Positions 14,385 through 22,196 are shown, numbered from the stretch's first letter. The stretch is 40,690 bases of DNA from Ventricola sp036297385 (GCA_036297385.1 JAXJLD010000082.1:1-40690), one strand, 5' to 3'. The notes: a model not told the origin generated them from the letters alone. Made by a program: numbers and translations.

Positions 14385-14531
14385 GTGAGTATAATTCGTG
14401 ATCAAGCAATCTGTTGATCTACATTCTTTAGCAGAACAAAAATTATACCGTTCGAGGAATTAGAGCCTATACCATCGATAGATAAAAACAATAAATTAAT
14501 TTATGCTATGATAAAACATTTGTTACTCTAT
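14385..14531. other. AT-rich gap after the immunity gene
   Basis: About 150 bases of AT-rich sequence before the right direct repeat. I see no gene and no clear promoter. Confidence 0.5.
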
Positions 14532-14597
14532 CCCCCTTGGCTTCTCCACGAAGTCAAGGGGATTTTTCTGCATTTCCTCAAGAAAGGAGTTCCAACT
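14532..14597 (+). repeat. 66-bp direct repeat, right copy
   Basis: Starts with a 12-bp stem CCCCTTGGCTTC/GAAGTCAAGGGG (one G-T pair) followed by ATTTTT, which also serves as terminator of the toxin-immunity pair, then the same tttcctcaagaaaggagtt stretch. Here the AGGAG is correctly spaced for the ATG at 14599, which suggests this is the original context of the repeat. Confidence 0.85.
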
Positions 14598-14598
14598 C

Positions 14599-14751
14599 AT
14601 GGAAAAAAAGCAAACTGGCATCGTTACCGGTGGCAAACTCAACCTCCGCGAACAACCCACTACTCAATCTAAGTCTCTCGCGCTCATTCCTGATGGCGAA
14701 AAGACGGTTTGGTGTGGCATTTCTGCTGTCGGTTTCATGCTTTCGACTTGA
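14599..14751 (+). pseudogene. Truncated bacterial SH3 (SH3b) domain protein
   Basis: A 50-residue frame whose first 33 residues (MEKKQTGIVTGGKLNLREQP, then TTQSKSLALIPDG) match the start of bacterial SH3b domains, typically found in secreted cell-wall proteins. After about residue 35 the match stops, and the frame ends inside the 3' end of the oppositely oriented aroK. It is a 5' fragment left by a recombination event at the island edge, near 14700-14735. Good ribosome site but no full domain, so a functional product is unlikely. Confidence 0.65.
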
Positions 14752-15241
14752 TTTGCTTGGCCAGCGCGGCGCTGGACTGCGGGGCGGGCAGTCGATTGTC
14801 AAATATGAGGTGGGCGGCGCGGCGATAGAGCGCTTCCCGCGCGGCAAAGAGCGTGCGCATACGCTCGGCCTTGTCCCCGGTTAGGTTGGGGCGCGTGTCC
14901 TGACGCACATCAGCGATCATGTCATCGAGCGGCCTGTTGAGCCAGACGACCAGACCATGTGCGCGCATCAGCGCGATGTTTTCCTCGCGCGTGACGATGC
15001 CGCCGCCGGTGGCAATGACGCGCGGCGGGAGCGCGCAGGCCGCGCGGAGCGCCGCCGTCTCGCACAGGCGGAAACCGTCATCGCCGGACGCGGCGAAGAT
15101 GGCGGGGATAGGGCGCCCCTCGCGGCGAACGATCTCCGCGTCGAGGTCGAGAAAATCGCAGCCCATGTGCCCGGCGAGCAGGTGTCCGACGGTGCTTTTG
15201 CCGCAGCCCATCATGCCGATGAGAAAGATGTGTCTGTCCAT
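14735..15241 (-). CDS. aroK: Shikimate kinase
   Basis: A 168-residue cytoplasmic kinase that phosphorylates shikimate with ATP (fifth step to chorismate). Walker A GMMGCGKSTVG is at residues 9-19, the substrate-binding DLDAEI at about 32-37, the FRLCET segment near 57-62, and ATGGGIVT near 76-83; the lid contains RPNLTG. Length is normal. AGGAGGACAGC precedes the ATG. It is the last gene of the aromatic operon, 19 bases after pheA. Its 3' end overlaps the broken SH3 fragment, so the island junction lies right at its stop; the last residues (AKQIKSKA) may have been altered by that event. Confidence 0.95.
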   Translation of the reverse strand: MDRHIFLIGMMGCGKSTVGHLLAGHMGCDFLDLDAEIVRREGRPIPAIFAASGDDGFRLCETAALRAACALPPRVIATGGGIVTREENIALMRAHGLVVWLNRPLDDMIADVRQDTRPNLTGDKAERMRTLFAAREALYRRAAHLIFDNRLPAPQSSAALAKQIKSKA

Positions 15242-15260
15242 GCTGTCCTCCTGCCGCGCG

Positions 15261-16364
15261 TTACGGCTGCTCTGCCGCGCGGTATACGCCCAGCAGGCGG
15301 CAGTTTTCGCAGTCCTTGGCGAGCGACTCCATCAGCACGCGCAGATTTTCCTCGCCGACAGGGCCGGTCAGATCGACATAGAAGCGATATTCCCAGTTGC
15401 TCTGGTGCAGCGGGCGGGATTCGATGTGCGTCAGGTTCATGCCCAAGGCGACAAAGCTGGAGAGCGCACGCATGAGCGTGCCACGCGCGTGGCGCAGCGT
15501 GAAGGTGAGCGTTGCCTTGTCCGGCACGCCGATGGGCTCCGGGCTGCTGCTGACCACGATGAAGCGCGTGTGGTTGCCGTCGAAGGAGTGGATATCCGGC
15601 GCGAGAACCGTCAGCCCGTAGCGGCGTGCAGCCAGCCGCGAGGCGATGGCGGCGCAATGCACGTCTCCGAGCTGGGCAATGTGCTGGGCGGCGATGGCCG
15701 TGTTGTAATAGGGGATGGTTTTCCAGTCGGGATGCTCGCTCAAAAAAACGGGGCATTGGGCAAAGCCCTGCTCATGGCTGTACACCGTGCGCACGTCTGC
15801 GAGCGATGCGCCGGGCACGCCCAGCAGGCACTGCTCCACGCGGACGAGCTGCTCCCCGACGATGTGGCAGGCGTAGCGGTCCATGAGGTCATACACCGTG
15901 TCGATGGAGCCGGAGGAGGAATTTTCCACCGGCAGCACGCCATAGCGCACGCTGCCCTGTGCGACGGCGGCGAAGATCTCCTCAAATGTCTTGAAGTTCA
16001 CGCGCTCGCAGTCCTCACCGAAGAAGGCGACGGCGGCGCTTTCACTGAACGCGCCGGGTACGCCGTTGTAGGCGATGCGCTGCGTGCGGGAGAGCGCGTC
16101 CAGATAGCGCTGCTGCTCCTGCCGGGAGAGGCGCATCACCTCGCGGAAGAACGCCGTCGCGCGATCCTGAAGTGCTTCCTCGGGCATCAGCGCCGCGCGG
16201 GAGCGCAGCACCTCCTCCTCGCGGGAAACATCCAGAATGTTGAGGCCATGCGCGTGCTTATAGGCCGCCACCTCGCGCGAGACGCGCATACGGCGGGCGA
16301 AGCAAGCAGCCAGCTCGCGGTCAATCGCGTCGATTTCGGCGCGGCATTGGGTCAGATCCTTCAT
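15261..16364 (-). CDS. pheA: Bifunctional chorismate mutase / prephenate dehydratase (P-protein)
   Basis: A 367-residue enzyme that converts chorismate to prephenate and then to phenylpyruvate for phenylalanine. The AroQ-type mutase domain is at residues 1-85 (CRAEIDAIDRELAACFARRM, VAAYKHAHG). The dehydratase domain is at about 95-270 (IAYNGVPGAFSESAA, VLPVENSSSGSIDTVYDL, HEQGFAQC; the FDGNHTRFIVV segment carries the catalytic TRF). An ACT domain with the ESRP motif (NLTHIESRP) is at the C-terminus and binds Phe for feedback inhibition. AAGGAG lies about eight bases before ATG 16364; a longer frame to 16409 is unlikely. The gene is 19 bases after aroC. Confidence 0.96.
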   Translation of the reverse strand: MKDLTQCRAEIDAIDRELAACFARRMRVSREVAAYKHAHGLNILDVSREEEVLRSRAALMPEEALQDRATAFFREVMRLSRQEQQRYLDALSRTQRIAYNGVPGAFSESAAVAFFGEDCERVNFKTFEEIFAAVAQGSVRYGVLPVENSSSGSIDTVYDLMDRYACHIVGEQLVRVEQCLLGVPGASLADVRTVYSHEQGFAQCPVFLSEHPDWKTIPYYNTAIAAQHIAQLGDVHCAAIASRLAARRYGLTVLAPDIHSFDGNHTRFIVVSSSPEPIGVPDKATLTFTLRHARGTLMRALSSFVALGMNLTHIESRPLHQSNWEYRFYVDLTGPVGEENLRVLMESLAKDCENCRLLGVYRAAEQP

Positions 16365-16383
16365 GGCGGATTCTCCTTGTCCT

Positions 16384-17487
16384 TCACTTGAGTGCGCGGG
16401 TGGCGGCATCGTCCATCATCAGCTCGCACAGGGCGATGGCCAGCGCACTTTCGACGACGACGGCGGCGCGGGGGACGATGCACGGATCGTGCCGCCCGGC
16501 GACGCAGAGCGTCGTGTCCGCGTGCGCGTGCAGATCGACGGTCTGCTGGGGGCGGGCGATGGAGGGCGTGGGCTTGATGCACACGCGCAGCACGATGGGC
16601 ATACCGTTGGTGATGCCGCCGGTCACGCCGCCGTTGTGGTTGGTCAGGCAGACGACGCGCCCATCCGGGGCATAGGCCATGGCATCGTTGGCCTCGTGTC
16701 CGCGCACGCCGGCCATCCACGCCGCGTCACCGAACGCGACGGACTTGACCGCCGGGATGGAGAACAGCAGGCTGCTGAGCACGCTTTCCACGGAGCCGAA
16801 GAACGGTGAGCCGATGCCCGCCGGAACGCCGACCGCCGCACATTCGATTACGCCGCCGACGCTGTCGCTCTCGGCCTTTGCGGCGGCAATGTGCGCACGA
16901 AGCGCGTTCTCGCGGTCGGGCGCGAGCAGCGGAAAGCGGCGCTCGTGCAGGGCGAGCAGCGTGTCCGCGTCCACCCGCACGGGGTCAAACGCCGCGTCGG
17001 CCTCCCCTTCGATGGCGGCGATGTGCGCACCGATGACAATACCGCTTTGCGCGAGAAGCTGGCGGGCGATGCTCCCGGCGAACACGAGCGGCGCGGTCAG
17101 GCGGCCGGAGAAGTGTCCGCCGCCGCGAGGGTCGTTGTATCCGCCGTACTTGACCTGCCCGGCGTAGTCGGCGTGTCCGGGGCGCATCTTGGCGCGCAGT
17201 GCGGCATAGTCGCCGGAGCGGGTGTTGGTGTTCTCGATCAGACCGCACAGCGGCGTGCCGGTGGAGCGCCCTTCAAACAGGCCGGAGACGATGCGCACCC
17301 GATCTGCCTCGCGGCGGGGCGTGGCTGTGGGATCGCTGCCCGGCGCACGGCGTGCCATGTGGCGGGCAATCTGCGCTTCATCGATGGGCGTTCCGGCGGG
17401 AATGCCGTCGATCACCATGCCGATCGCGTCGCCGTGCGATTCACCGAATATGGTGAGCTGGAAATGCTGTCCGAAATGCCCTCTCAT
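16384..17487 (-). CDS. aroC: Chorismate synthase
   Basis: A 367-residue FMN-dependent enzyme that forms chorismate from EPSP. Family signatures are visible: GESHGDAIGMVIDGIPAG near the N-terminus, RPGHADYAGQVKYGGYNDPRG and GGGHFSGRLTAP near 105-135, and RGHEANDAM in the C-terminal half. ATG 17487 overlaps the aroA stop by four bases (ATGA), implying coupled translation. Longer frames upstream lie in aroA and are shadows. Confidence 0.97.
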   Translation of the reverse strand: MRGHFGQHFQLTIFGESHGDAIGMVIDGIPAGTPIDEAQIARHMARRAPGSDPTATPRREADRVRIVSGLFEGRSTGTPLCGLIENTNTRSGDYAALRAKMRPGHADYAGQVKYGGYNDPRGGGHFSGRLTAPLVFAGSIARQLLAQSGIVIGAHIAAIEGEADAAFDPVRVDADTLLALHERRFPLLAPDRENALRAHIAAAKAESDSVGGVIECAAVGVPAGIGSPFFGSVESVLSSLLFSIPAVKSVAFGDAAWMAGVRGHEANDAMAYAPDGRVVCLTNHNGGVTGGITNGMPIVLRVCIKPTPSIARPQQTVDLHAHADTTLCVAGRHDPCIVPRAAVVVESALAIALCELMMDDAATRALK

Positions 17488-18767
17488 CGTGCCTGCCCTC
17501 CCAAAGCCGCCAATTCTTCCCAGAACGACGGTGCCGATTTGGCGACCGCCTGTGCATCGCTGATCGTGATTTCTTCCTGCGCAAGCGCGGAAGAGACAGC
17601 CATCGCCATGACGATGCGGTGATCGTTGCAGCCCGAAACGAACGCGCCGTGCAGCGGTCTGCCGCCGCGCAGGGTCAGCCCGTCCGGCTGCTCCGTCACG
17701 TCCGCGCCGCAGGCGCACAGCGCCGCACAGATGGCGGAAAGGCGGTCACTCTCTTTGATGCGCAGGCGCGCCGCACCAGTGATGCGGCTTTCGCCCTGCG
17801 CCCCAGCCATGGCGACGGCGAGGACGGGGACGAGATCGGGGATCTGCGAGGCGTCCACATCGGCGGCGTGCAGGGGAGCGGGGCGCACGGTGAGCGCATC
17901 GCCGTCCCATGTGATGTCCGCGCCCATGCCGCGCAGCACGTCGACGATGGCGCGGTCGCCCTGCACGCTGTTGGGGTCGAGCCCGTGCAGCGTGATCGGC
18001 CCGCCGAAGCACCCGGCGACGAGATAGAAGGCGGCGTGGCTCCAATCCCCCTCCAGTTGCAGGCTGCCGGGGGAGGTGGAGCACTGACCGCCGGGGATGA
18101 TGAGCGTGCGCGCATCCTTCCAGAACGAGGTGATGCCGAATTCCGCCTGAACGCGGCGGGTCAAGGCCACATAGGCGCTGGACTCCAGATCGGTGATCAG
18201 GCGGATGACGCTGTTGCCCGGAAGCCGCGGCAGCGCCAGAAGCAGGCCGGTGATGAACTGGCTGCTCACGTCGCCGCGCAGGTGGTAGGGGCCGGAGGAC
18301 AGGCGGCCTTCGACGGTCAGGCGGTCGCCTTCTGCCGTCCAGCGCACACCGAGCGGGCGAAACAACGTTTCGTACACGTCGAGCGGGCGCTGCATCAGCC
18401 GTCCTTGTCCGATGAACGTGACCGGGCCGCGGCCATCGAGCGCCAGCGGCAGGAAGAAGCGCAGCGTCGAGCCGGATTCTCCACAGTTAAGCAGGCGCAG
18501 TGCGCCGGACGCGGGCGATAGGCCGCCCGCGATGCGTGCGCAGACCCAGCCGGGCTGGGCGTGCGGCTGCATATCGGCATGGTGAACCAGCCCCAGCGCC
18601 ATCGCGCAGGCGAGGGTCGCCTCAATGTCGTGGGAGAGCTGGAGCGGGGCGAGCGTGGTCTCCTCGGAGGCCAGCGCGGCCATCATCACCGCGCGGTGCG
18701 AAACGGACTTGCTGGGCATCACGCGCAGCGAGCCGGTCAGGGGCGCGGGGGATACGGTCTTGTTCAT
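17484..18767 (-). CDS. aroA: EPSP synthase (3-phosphoshikimate 1-carboxyvinyltransferase)
   Basis: A 427-residue enzyme, the usual length, that joins phosphoenolpyruvate to shikimate-3-phosphate. The N-terminal substrate loop is PSKSVSHRAVMMAALA (about residues 18-33), and the PEP-site motif is LNCGESGSTLRFFLPLA (about 83-99). Later segments include DASQIPDLVPVLAV with the catalytic Asp, and RIKESDRL. AAGGAGAAACGCC precedes ATG 18767. Its start overlaps the aroB stop (ATGA) and its stop overlaps the aroC start, so aroB-aroA-aroC are translationally chained. Which glyphosate-sensitivity class it falls in cannot be judged safely by eye. Confidence 0.96.
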   Translation of the reverse strand: MNKTVSPAPLTGSLRVMPSKSVSHRAVMMAALASEETTLAPLQLSHDIEATLACAMALGLVHHADMQPHAQPGWVCARIAGGLSPASGALRLLNCGESGSTLRFFLPLALDGRGPVTFIGQGRLMQRPLDVYETLFRPLGVRWTAEGDRLTVEGRLSSGPYHLRGDVSSQFITGLLLALPRLPGNSVIRLITDLESSAYVALTRRVQAEFGITSFWKDARTLIIPGGQCSTSPGSLQLEGDWSHAAFYLVAGCFGGPITLHGLDPNSVQGDRAIVDVLRGMGADITWDGDALTVRPAPLHAADVDASQIPDLVPVLAVAMAGAQGESRITGAARLRIKESDRLSAICAALCACGADVTEQPDGLTLRGGRPLHGAFVSGCNDHRIVMAMAVSSALAQEEITISDAQAVAKSAPSFWEELAALGGQAR

Positions 18768-19846
18768 GGCGTTTCTCCTTGCAGCAGCGCTTTGAGCTGA
18801 TCGGGGGTGAGGGGCACACCGGTGCATTCCCCCATGCGCGTGAGCAGCACGGCACGCACGGTCTGGCCTTCGGCCTTCTTGTCCAGCGCCATCGCGCCGG
18901 CAAGCGCATCGGCGGTCAGCCCGTCGGGGATATCGGTCATCAGGCCGTAGCCCTTCAGCACGGCGCAGAGCCGGTCTGCCGTTCCAGCGGGCGTAATGTG
19001 CAGCGCTTCGCCCCAGCGGGCGGCGGCGAGCATGCCGATGGAGACGGCCTCGCCGTGCAGCAGCGTGCCGTAGCCCATGGTGTTCTCCAGCGCGTGCGCC
19101 AGCGTATGGCCGAAGTTGAGCTGCATCCGCACGCCGTGGTCGTGCGGGTCGCGGCGCACATAGTCCGCCTTGATTGCGCAGCAGCGGGCGATGACCTCGT
19201 CAAGCTGGGGCATGAGCCGCTCGCGCGTGCCGAGCTGCTCCAGCCGCGCAAAGAGCGCCTCATCGCAGATGCAGCCGTACTTGATGACCTCGCCCAGCCC
19301 TGCGCCGATCTGACGAGCATCGAGCGTGCTCAGGGTGTCGCAGTCGATGAGCACCAGCTCCGGCTGGTAAAACGCGCCCAGCAGGTTTTTGCCGCGCGGA
19401 TGGTTGATGGCCACCTTGCCGCCGACGGAGGAATCCACCTGCGCCAGCAGCGTGGTGGGGATCTGCACAAAGCGCACGCCGCGCAGGAAGGTGCAGGCGG
19501 CGTAGCCGGTCAGATCGCCCACCACGCCGCCGCCCAGCGCGACGATCAGATCGGCACGCGTGATGTGCCGGGCGATGAACGCATCGTAGAGCGCGGAAAG
19601 CTGCTCGGCGCACTTGGTCTCCTCGCCTGCGGGCAGGACGATGAGCGAGGCGTTCAGTCCAGCGAGGCGAAGCTGCTCAAGGAGTGTTTCGCCGTAGAGC
19701 GGCGCGGTGTGGCTGTCCGCCACGACGGCGGCACGCCGCCCAGCATAGGGCGCAAACAGCGGCGCACAGGCGGCCAGCAGGCCGTGACCGATGTGAATGT
19801 CATACCGGCTTTCGGGCGCGGGGGCGACGACGGGAACAACGGGCAT
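18764..19846 (-). CDS. aroB: 3-dehydroquinate synthase
   Basis: A 360-residue NAD- and metal-dependent enzyme that cyclises DAHP to 3-dehydroquinate. The NAD-binding core ALGGGVVGDLTGYAACTFLRG is followed by VQIPTTLLAQVDSSVGGKVAIN with the catalytic Lys, then GEVIKYG, and the metal ligands in LNFGHTLAHALE and LHGEAVSIGM. AAGGAGG sits well for ATG 19846. A 138-base gap separates it from tyrA, the only sizeable gap within the operon. Confidence 0.96.
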   Translation of the reverse strand: MPVVPVVAPAPESRYDIHIGHGLLAACAPLFAPYAGRRAAVVADSHTAPLYGETLLEQLRLAGLNASLIVLPAGEETKCAEQLSALYDAFIARHITRADLIVALGGGVVGDLTGYAACTFLRGVRFVQIPTTLLAQVDSSVGGKVAINHPRGKNLLGAFYQPELVLIDCDTLSTLDARQIGAGLGEVIKYGCICDEALFARLEQLGTRERLMPQLDEVIARCCAIKADYVRRDPHDHGVRMQLNFGHTLAHALENTMGYGTLLHGEAVSIGMLAAARWGEALHITPAGTADRLCAVLKGYGLMTDIPDGLTADALAGAMALDKKAEGQTVRAVLLTRMGECTGVPLTPDQLKALLQGETP

Positions 19847-19916
19847 GGGGGAAGCCTCCTTATTCCATGATGAGGATGACAGCGCCTGATTCAAGCGCTT
19901 TTTTGATGCCGTTCAT

Positions 19917-19984
19917 GGTTCATACGGCGCGGGGCGAAAGAGGGGTTTGGGACGGCAGTTCCAATGTACTTGCCGCGCGGCGCA
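19917..19984. repeat. Degenerate intergenic repeat fragment between tyrA and aroB
   Basis: The block gcgaaagaggggtttgggacggcagttccaatgt resembles parts of copy C near 2045-2100. No terminator with a clear T run is visible, so aroB probably stays in the same transcript as aroF-tyrA. An 18-codon frame (19860-19916, minus) ends in the aroB ribosome site but has no ribosome site of its own. Confidence 0.4.
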
Positions 19985-20863
19985 TCATGTAAACAGCGGG
20001 GTCTGGCTTGGCGTGTCGCCGCGCAGGCGGTCAAACGCCTTCTTGCGGTCGCTGGAGGTCAGCAGGCGTTCCAGCAGCGCCTGTCGGCCTCCGTCATGCA
20101 GCAGATCGCTGTATTCCTGCAATTTCTCGATCAGCTCGTCCGTGAGCGCGGCAAGCGTCTCCCGGTTGGCCATGAACAGCTCCGTCCACAGCGCCGCGTC
20201 CAGCGCGGCCACGCGCGTCGCGCCGCGGAAGGAGCCGCCCTCAAAGCCGTAGCTGTCAAAGAGCAGATGCTGATCGCACAGTGCCAGAGCCATGACGTGC
20301 ATGAGCTGGCTGGTATAGGCGATGCGCTCGTCGTGCGCGGCGGGATCGGACAGCACGACATCCGCACAGCCCATGGACAGCGCTAGCCGCTCCATGCGCC
20401 GCACGGCCTCCTGCGGCACGGTTTCATCGGGCGTGAGGATGTAGTGACAGCCCCGGAAGAGCGCCGCGTCGGCGTTGGCAAAGCCGCCGCGCTCCCTGCC
20501 TGCCATCGGATGCCCGCCCAGATAGACGAATTCCCGGCGTGCGAGGGCGTGAACGGCCTCGTGCAGCGGGCGCTTCACGCCGCACACATCGGTCAGCAGT
20601 GCGCCGGGCTTCAGGCGGTGCGCCTGCGCGAGGACAAAGCCGACAGCCGCATCGGGATGCAGGCACAGCACCACCATATCCATGCACTCCAGCGGCGCTT
20701 GGGAGGCATCCGCCCATGCGGCGCGTACCGCGCCGCGGTTGAGCGCCTCGAAGCGGGTGAAATCGTCGCGGTCCACGGCGTACAGCTCCATATCGGGGGC
20801 TTCCCGGAGCGCCAGGGCCATGCTGCCGCCGATCAGCCCAAGGCCGACGAACAGCAGCTTCAC
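19985..20863 (-). CDS. tyrA: Prephenate dehydrogenase (TyrA family)
   Basis: A 292-residue NAD(P)-dependent enzyme for the tyrosine branch, converting prephenate to 4-hydroxyphenylpyruvate (or arogenate to tyrosine; the substrate cannot be settled by eye). A Rossmann nucleotide fold starts at the N-terminus (LLFVGLGLIGGSMALAL). The catalytic-His region is LGGHPMAGRERGGFANADA, and an all-alpha dimer domain follows (HDERIAYTSQLMHVMALAL, GGSFRGATRVA). No C-terminal ACT domain is present, so feedback control may rest on other steps. The start is GTG 20863, overlapping the aroF stop (GTGA). Confidence 0.94.
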   Translation of the reverse strand: MKLLFVGLGLIGGSMALALREAPDMELYAVDRDDFTRFEALNRGAVRAAWADASQAPLECMDMVVLCLHPDAAVGFVLAQAHRLKPGALLTDVCGVKRPLHEAVHALARREFVYLGGHPMAGRERGGFANADAALFRGCHYILTPDETVPQEAVRRMERLALSMGCADVVLSDPAAHDERIAYTSQLMHVMALALCDQHLLFDSYGFEGGSFRGATRVAALDAALWTELFMANRETLAALTDELIEKLQEYSDLLHDGGRQALLERLLTSSDRKKAFDRLRGDTPSQTPLFT

Positions 20864-21873
20864 AGCGTGCGCTCCACGATCGGGGCCAAGGCATGAAGCT
20901 TGCCCATGATCTGCGCGAACTGATCCGGCGTGAGGCTCTGTGCGCCGTCGCACAGGGCGCACGGCGGGTTGTTGTGTACCTCGATGATGAGGCCGTCCGC
21001 ACCGGCGGCAATGGCCGCCAGCGACATCCGCTCCACCATCCAGTTCAGGCCGGTGGCGTGGCTGGGATCGACGATGACCGGCAGATGGGAGAGCTGCTTG
21101 ACCGCCTGCACGGCGGAGAGATCGAGCGTGTTGCGGGTGTAGGTTTCAAACGTGCGGATGCCGCGCTCGCAGAGGATGACGTTCGGATTGCCGGCGGCCA
21201 TGATGTATTCCGCGCTCATCAGCCACTCGTATACGGTGTTGCTCAGGCCGCGCTTGAGCAGGATGGGCTTGCGGGTCTGTCCCAGCTCGGTGAGCAGATC
21301 GAAGTTCTGCATATTGCGTGCGCCGACCTGAATCACGTCCACGCGGCGGTCAAATTCCTCGACCAGCTTCGGGCTCATGATTTCCGTGCAGATGGGCATA
21401 CCGGTGAGCGCCTTGGCCTGCTCCAGCAGGTTGAGCCCCTCCAGACGCAGCCCCTGAAAGGCATAGGGCGAGGTGCGGGGCTTGTATGCGCCGCCGCGCA
21501 GAATGTCCGCGCCGGAAGCACGCACCTTGAGCGCGGTATCGGTGATCTGCTCCGCATTTTCCACCGAGCAGGGGCCGGCGAAGATGGCCAGCCTGCGCCC
21601 GCCGACCTCCACGCCGCCGCAGTCGATGACGGAGTCCGTCGGATGGAATTTGCGGTTGGCCTTTTTGAACGGCTCGGAAACCGGCATGATGCGCTCCACG
21701 CCCGGCCTCATGAGGTAATCGTGCGGGTCCAGATGCGCGACGTCGCCAATGACACCCAGCACCACGCAGTCCACGCCTGCGTTGCGCTGAATCTGCATTC
21801 CCTTCGCTTCAAGCGAGGTACACAGCGAGTCGATCTGCTCTTCGGTGGCTTTGGGTTTCATGATGATAATCAT
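20860..21873 (-). CDS. aroF: DAHP synthase (type I beta, with N-terminal regulatory domain)
   Basis: A 337-residue 3-deoxy-7-phosphoheptulonate synthase, the committed step of the shikimate pathway. Residues 1-70 (MIIIMKPKATEEQIDSLCTS onward) form a ferredoxin-like domain of the kind that gives Phe/Tyr feedback inhibition in Thermotoga-type DAHP synthases. The barrel follows with AIFAGPCSVEN, LRGGAYKPRTSPYAFQG, TEIMSP, QVGARNMQNFDLL, LLKRGLSNT, LCERGIRTFE and VDPSHATG. ATG 21873 has AAGGAAC upstream. It heads the operon and is preceded by a leader peptide and attenuator-like hairpin, so both enzyme activity and transcription seem tuned to aromatic amino acids. Confidence 0.97.
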   Translation of the reverse strand: MIIIMKPKATEEQIDSLCTSLEAKGMQIQRNAGVDCVVLGVIGDVAHLDPHDYLMRPGVERIMPVSEPFKKANRKFHPTDSVIDCGGVEVGGRRLAIFAGPCSVENAEQITDTALKVRASGADILRGGAYKPRTSPYAFQGLRLEGLNLLEQAKALTGMPICTEIMSPKLVEEFDRRVDVIQVGARNMQNFDLLTELGQTRKPILLKRGLSNTVYEWLMSAEYIMAAGNPNVILCERGIRTFETYTRNTLDLSAVQAVKQLSHLPVIVDPSHATGLNWMVERMSLAAIAAGADGLIIEVHNNPPCALCDGAQSLTPDQFAQIMGKLHALAPIVERTL

Positions 21874-21949
21874 GCGGATGTTCCTTCTTTCTGTTTTCTC
21901 TTTCTGTTTTCTTTGGAGAGACGGCACGCGCCGCAAAACGGGCGGGAAA

Positions 21950-21982
21950 CGACAAAGGCTCCCGCCTTGTGGGCAGGAGCCT
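21950..21982 (-). terminator. Attenuator hairpin in the aroF leader
   Basis: Read on the minus strand, AGGCTCCTGCC pairs with GGCGGGAGCCT (11 bp, one T-G pair, ACAA loop), followed by TTTGTCGTTT, a modest U tract. A small competing hairpin, CCTGA/TCAGG (21980-21993), shares three bases with its 5' arm, so the two cannot both form fully. Confidence 0.7.
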
Positions 21983-22003
21983 GAGGATTCAGGTGAAGAA
22001 GAG

Positions 22004-22116
22004 GGGAGGATGCACCCATCCCGTTTCTCTCATGCGCGCACGAAAGCAAGACTATTGGCAAAGCCATAGCCGCTAAATCGCACAAAAGAGAAGCTGTACA
22101 TGGATGGTATCCTCCC
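22004..22116 (-). promoter_or_regulatory. Long-range stem enclosing the leader peptide gene
   Basis: On the minus strand, GGGAGGAT (the leader's ribosome site) and CCATCC just before its ATG are complementary to GGATGG and ATCCTCCC just after its stop. This gives 14 pairs with a 1/4 bulge. The stem would hide the leader's ribosome site and would be opened by translation, as expected for a ribosome-sensing leader. Confidence 0.6.
22030..22101 (-). CDS. Phe/Tyr-rich leader peptide of the aroF operon
   Basis: A 23-codon frame with a strong ribosome site (GGGAGG, nine bases from ATG), starting about 25 bases after the predicted transcription start. It begins MYSFSFVRFSGYGF. Five Phe (positions 4, 6, 9, 14, 20) and two Tyr (2, 12) make up 30 percent of the peptide; there is no Trp. 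It is followed by paired and alternative hairpins and then by aroF. This is the arrangement of transcription-attenuation leaders such as pheL. The frame is seen directly; the control function is inferred. Confidence 0.75.
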   Translation of the reverse strand: MYSFSFVRFSGYGFANSLAFVRA

Positions 22117-22131
22117 GATCAGGTTGCCAAG

Positions 22132-22160
22132 AGTATAGCACGCGATCTGCCGGAGCGCAA
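22132..22160 (-). promoter_or_regulatory. Promoter of the aromatic operon
   Basis: On the minus strand, TTGCGC (22160-22155), 17-base spacer, TATACT (22137-22132). It lies in the gap after the upstream ktrA stop and drives the leader and aroF. Confidence 0.75.
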
Positions 22161-22196
22161 GCCATTTGGCACCAAGATGCAAAATTAGGCGTTTTC

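Noticed and set aside
11930..14735. Complete integrative element at tRNA-Ala
   Set aside because: No integrase, recombinase or transposase gene is present; only the tRNA-end duplications and cargo are seen.
21880..22120. T-box riboswitch upstream of aroF
   Set aside because: The leader is short and lacks the conserved T-box sequence and specifier loop; a translated Phe/Tyr-rich frame explains it better.
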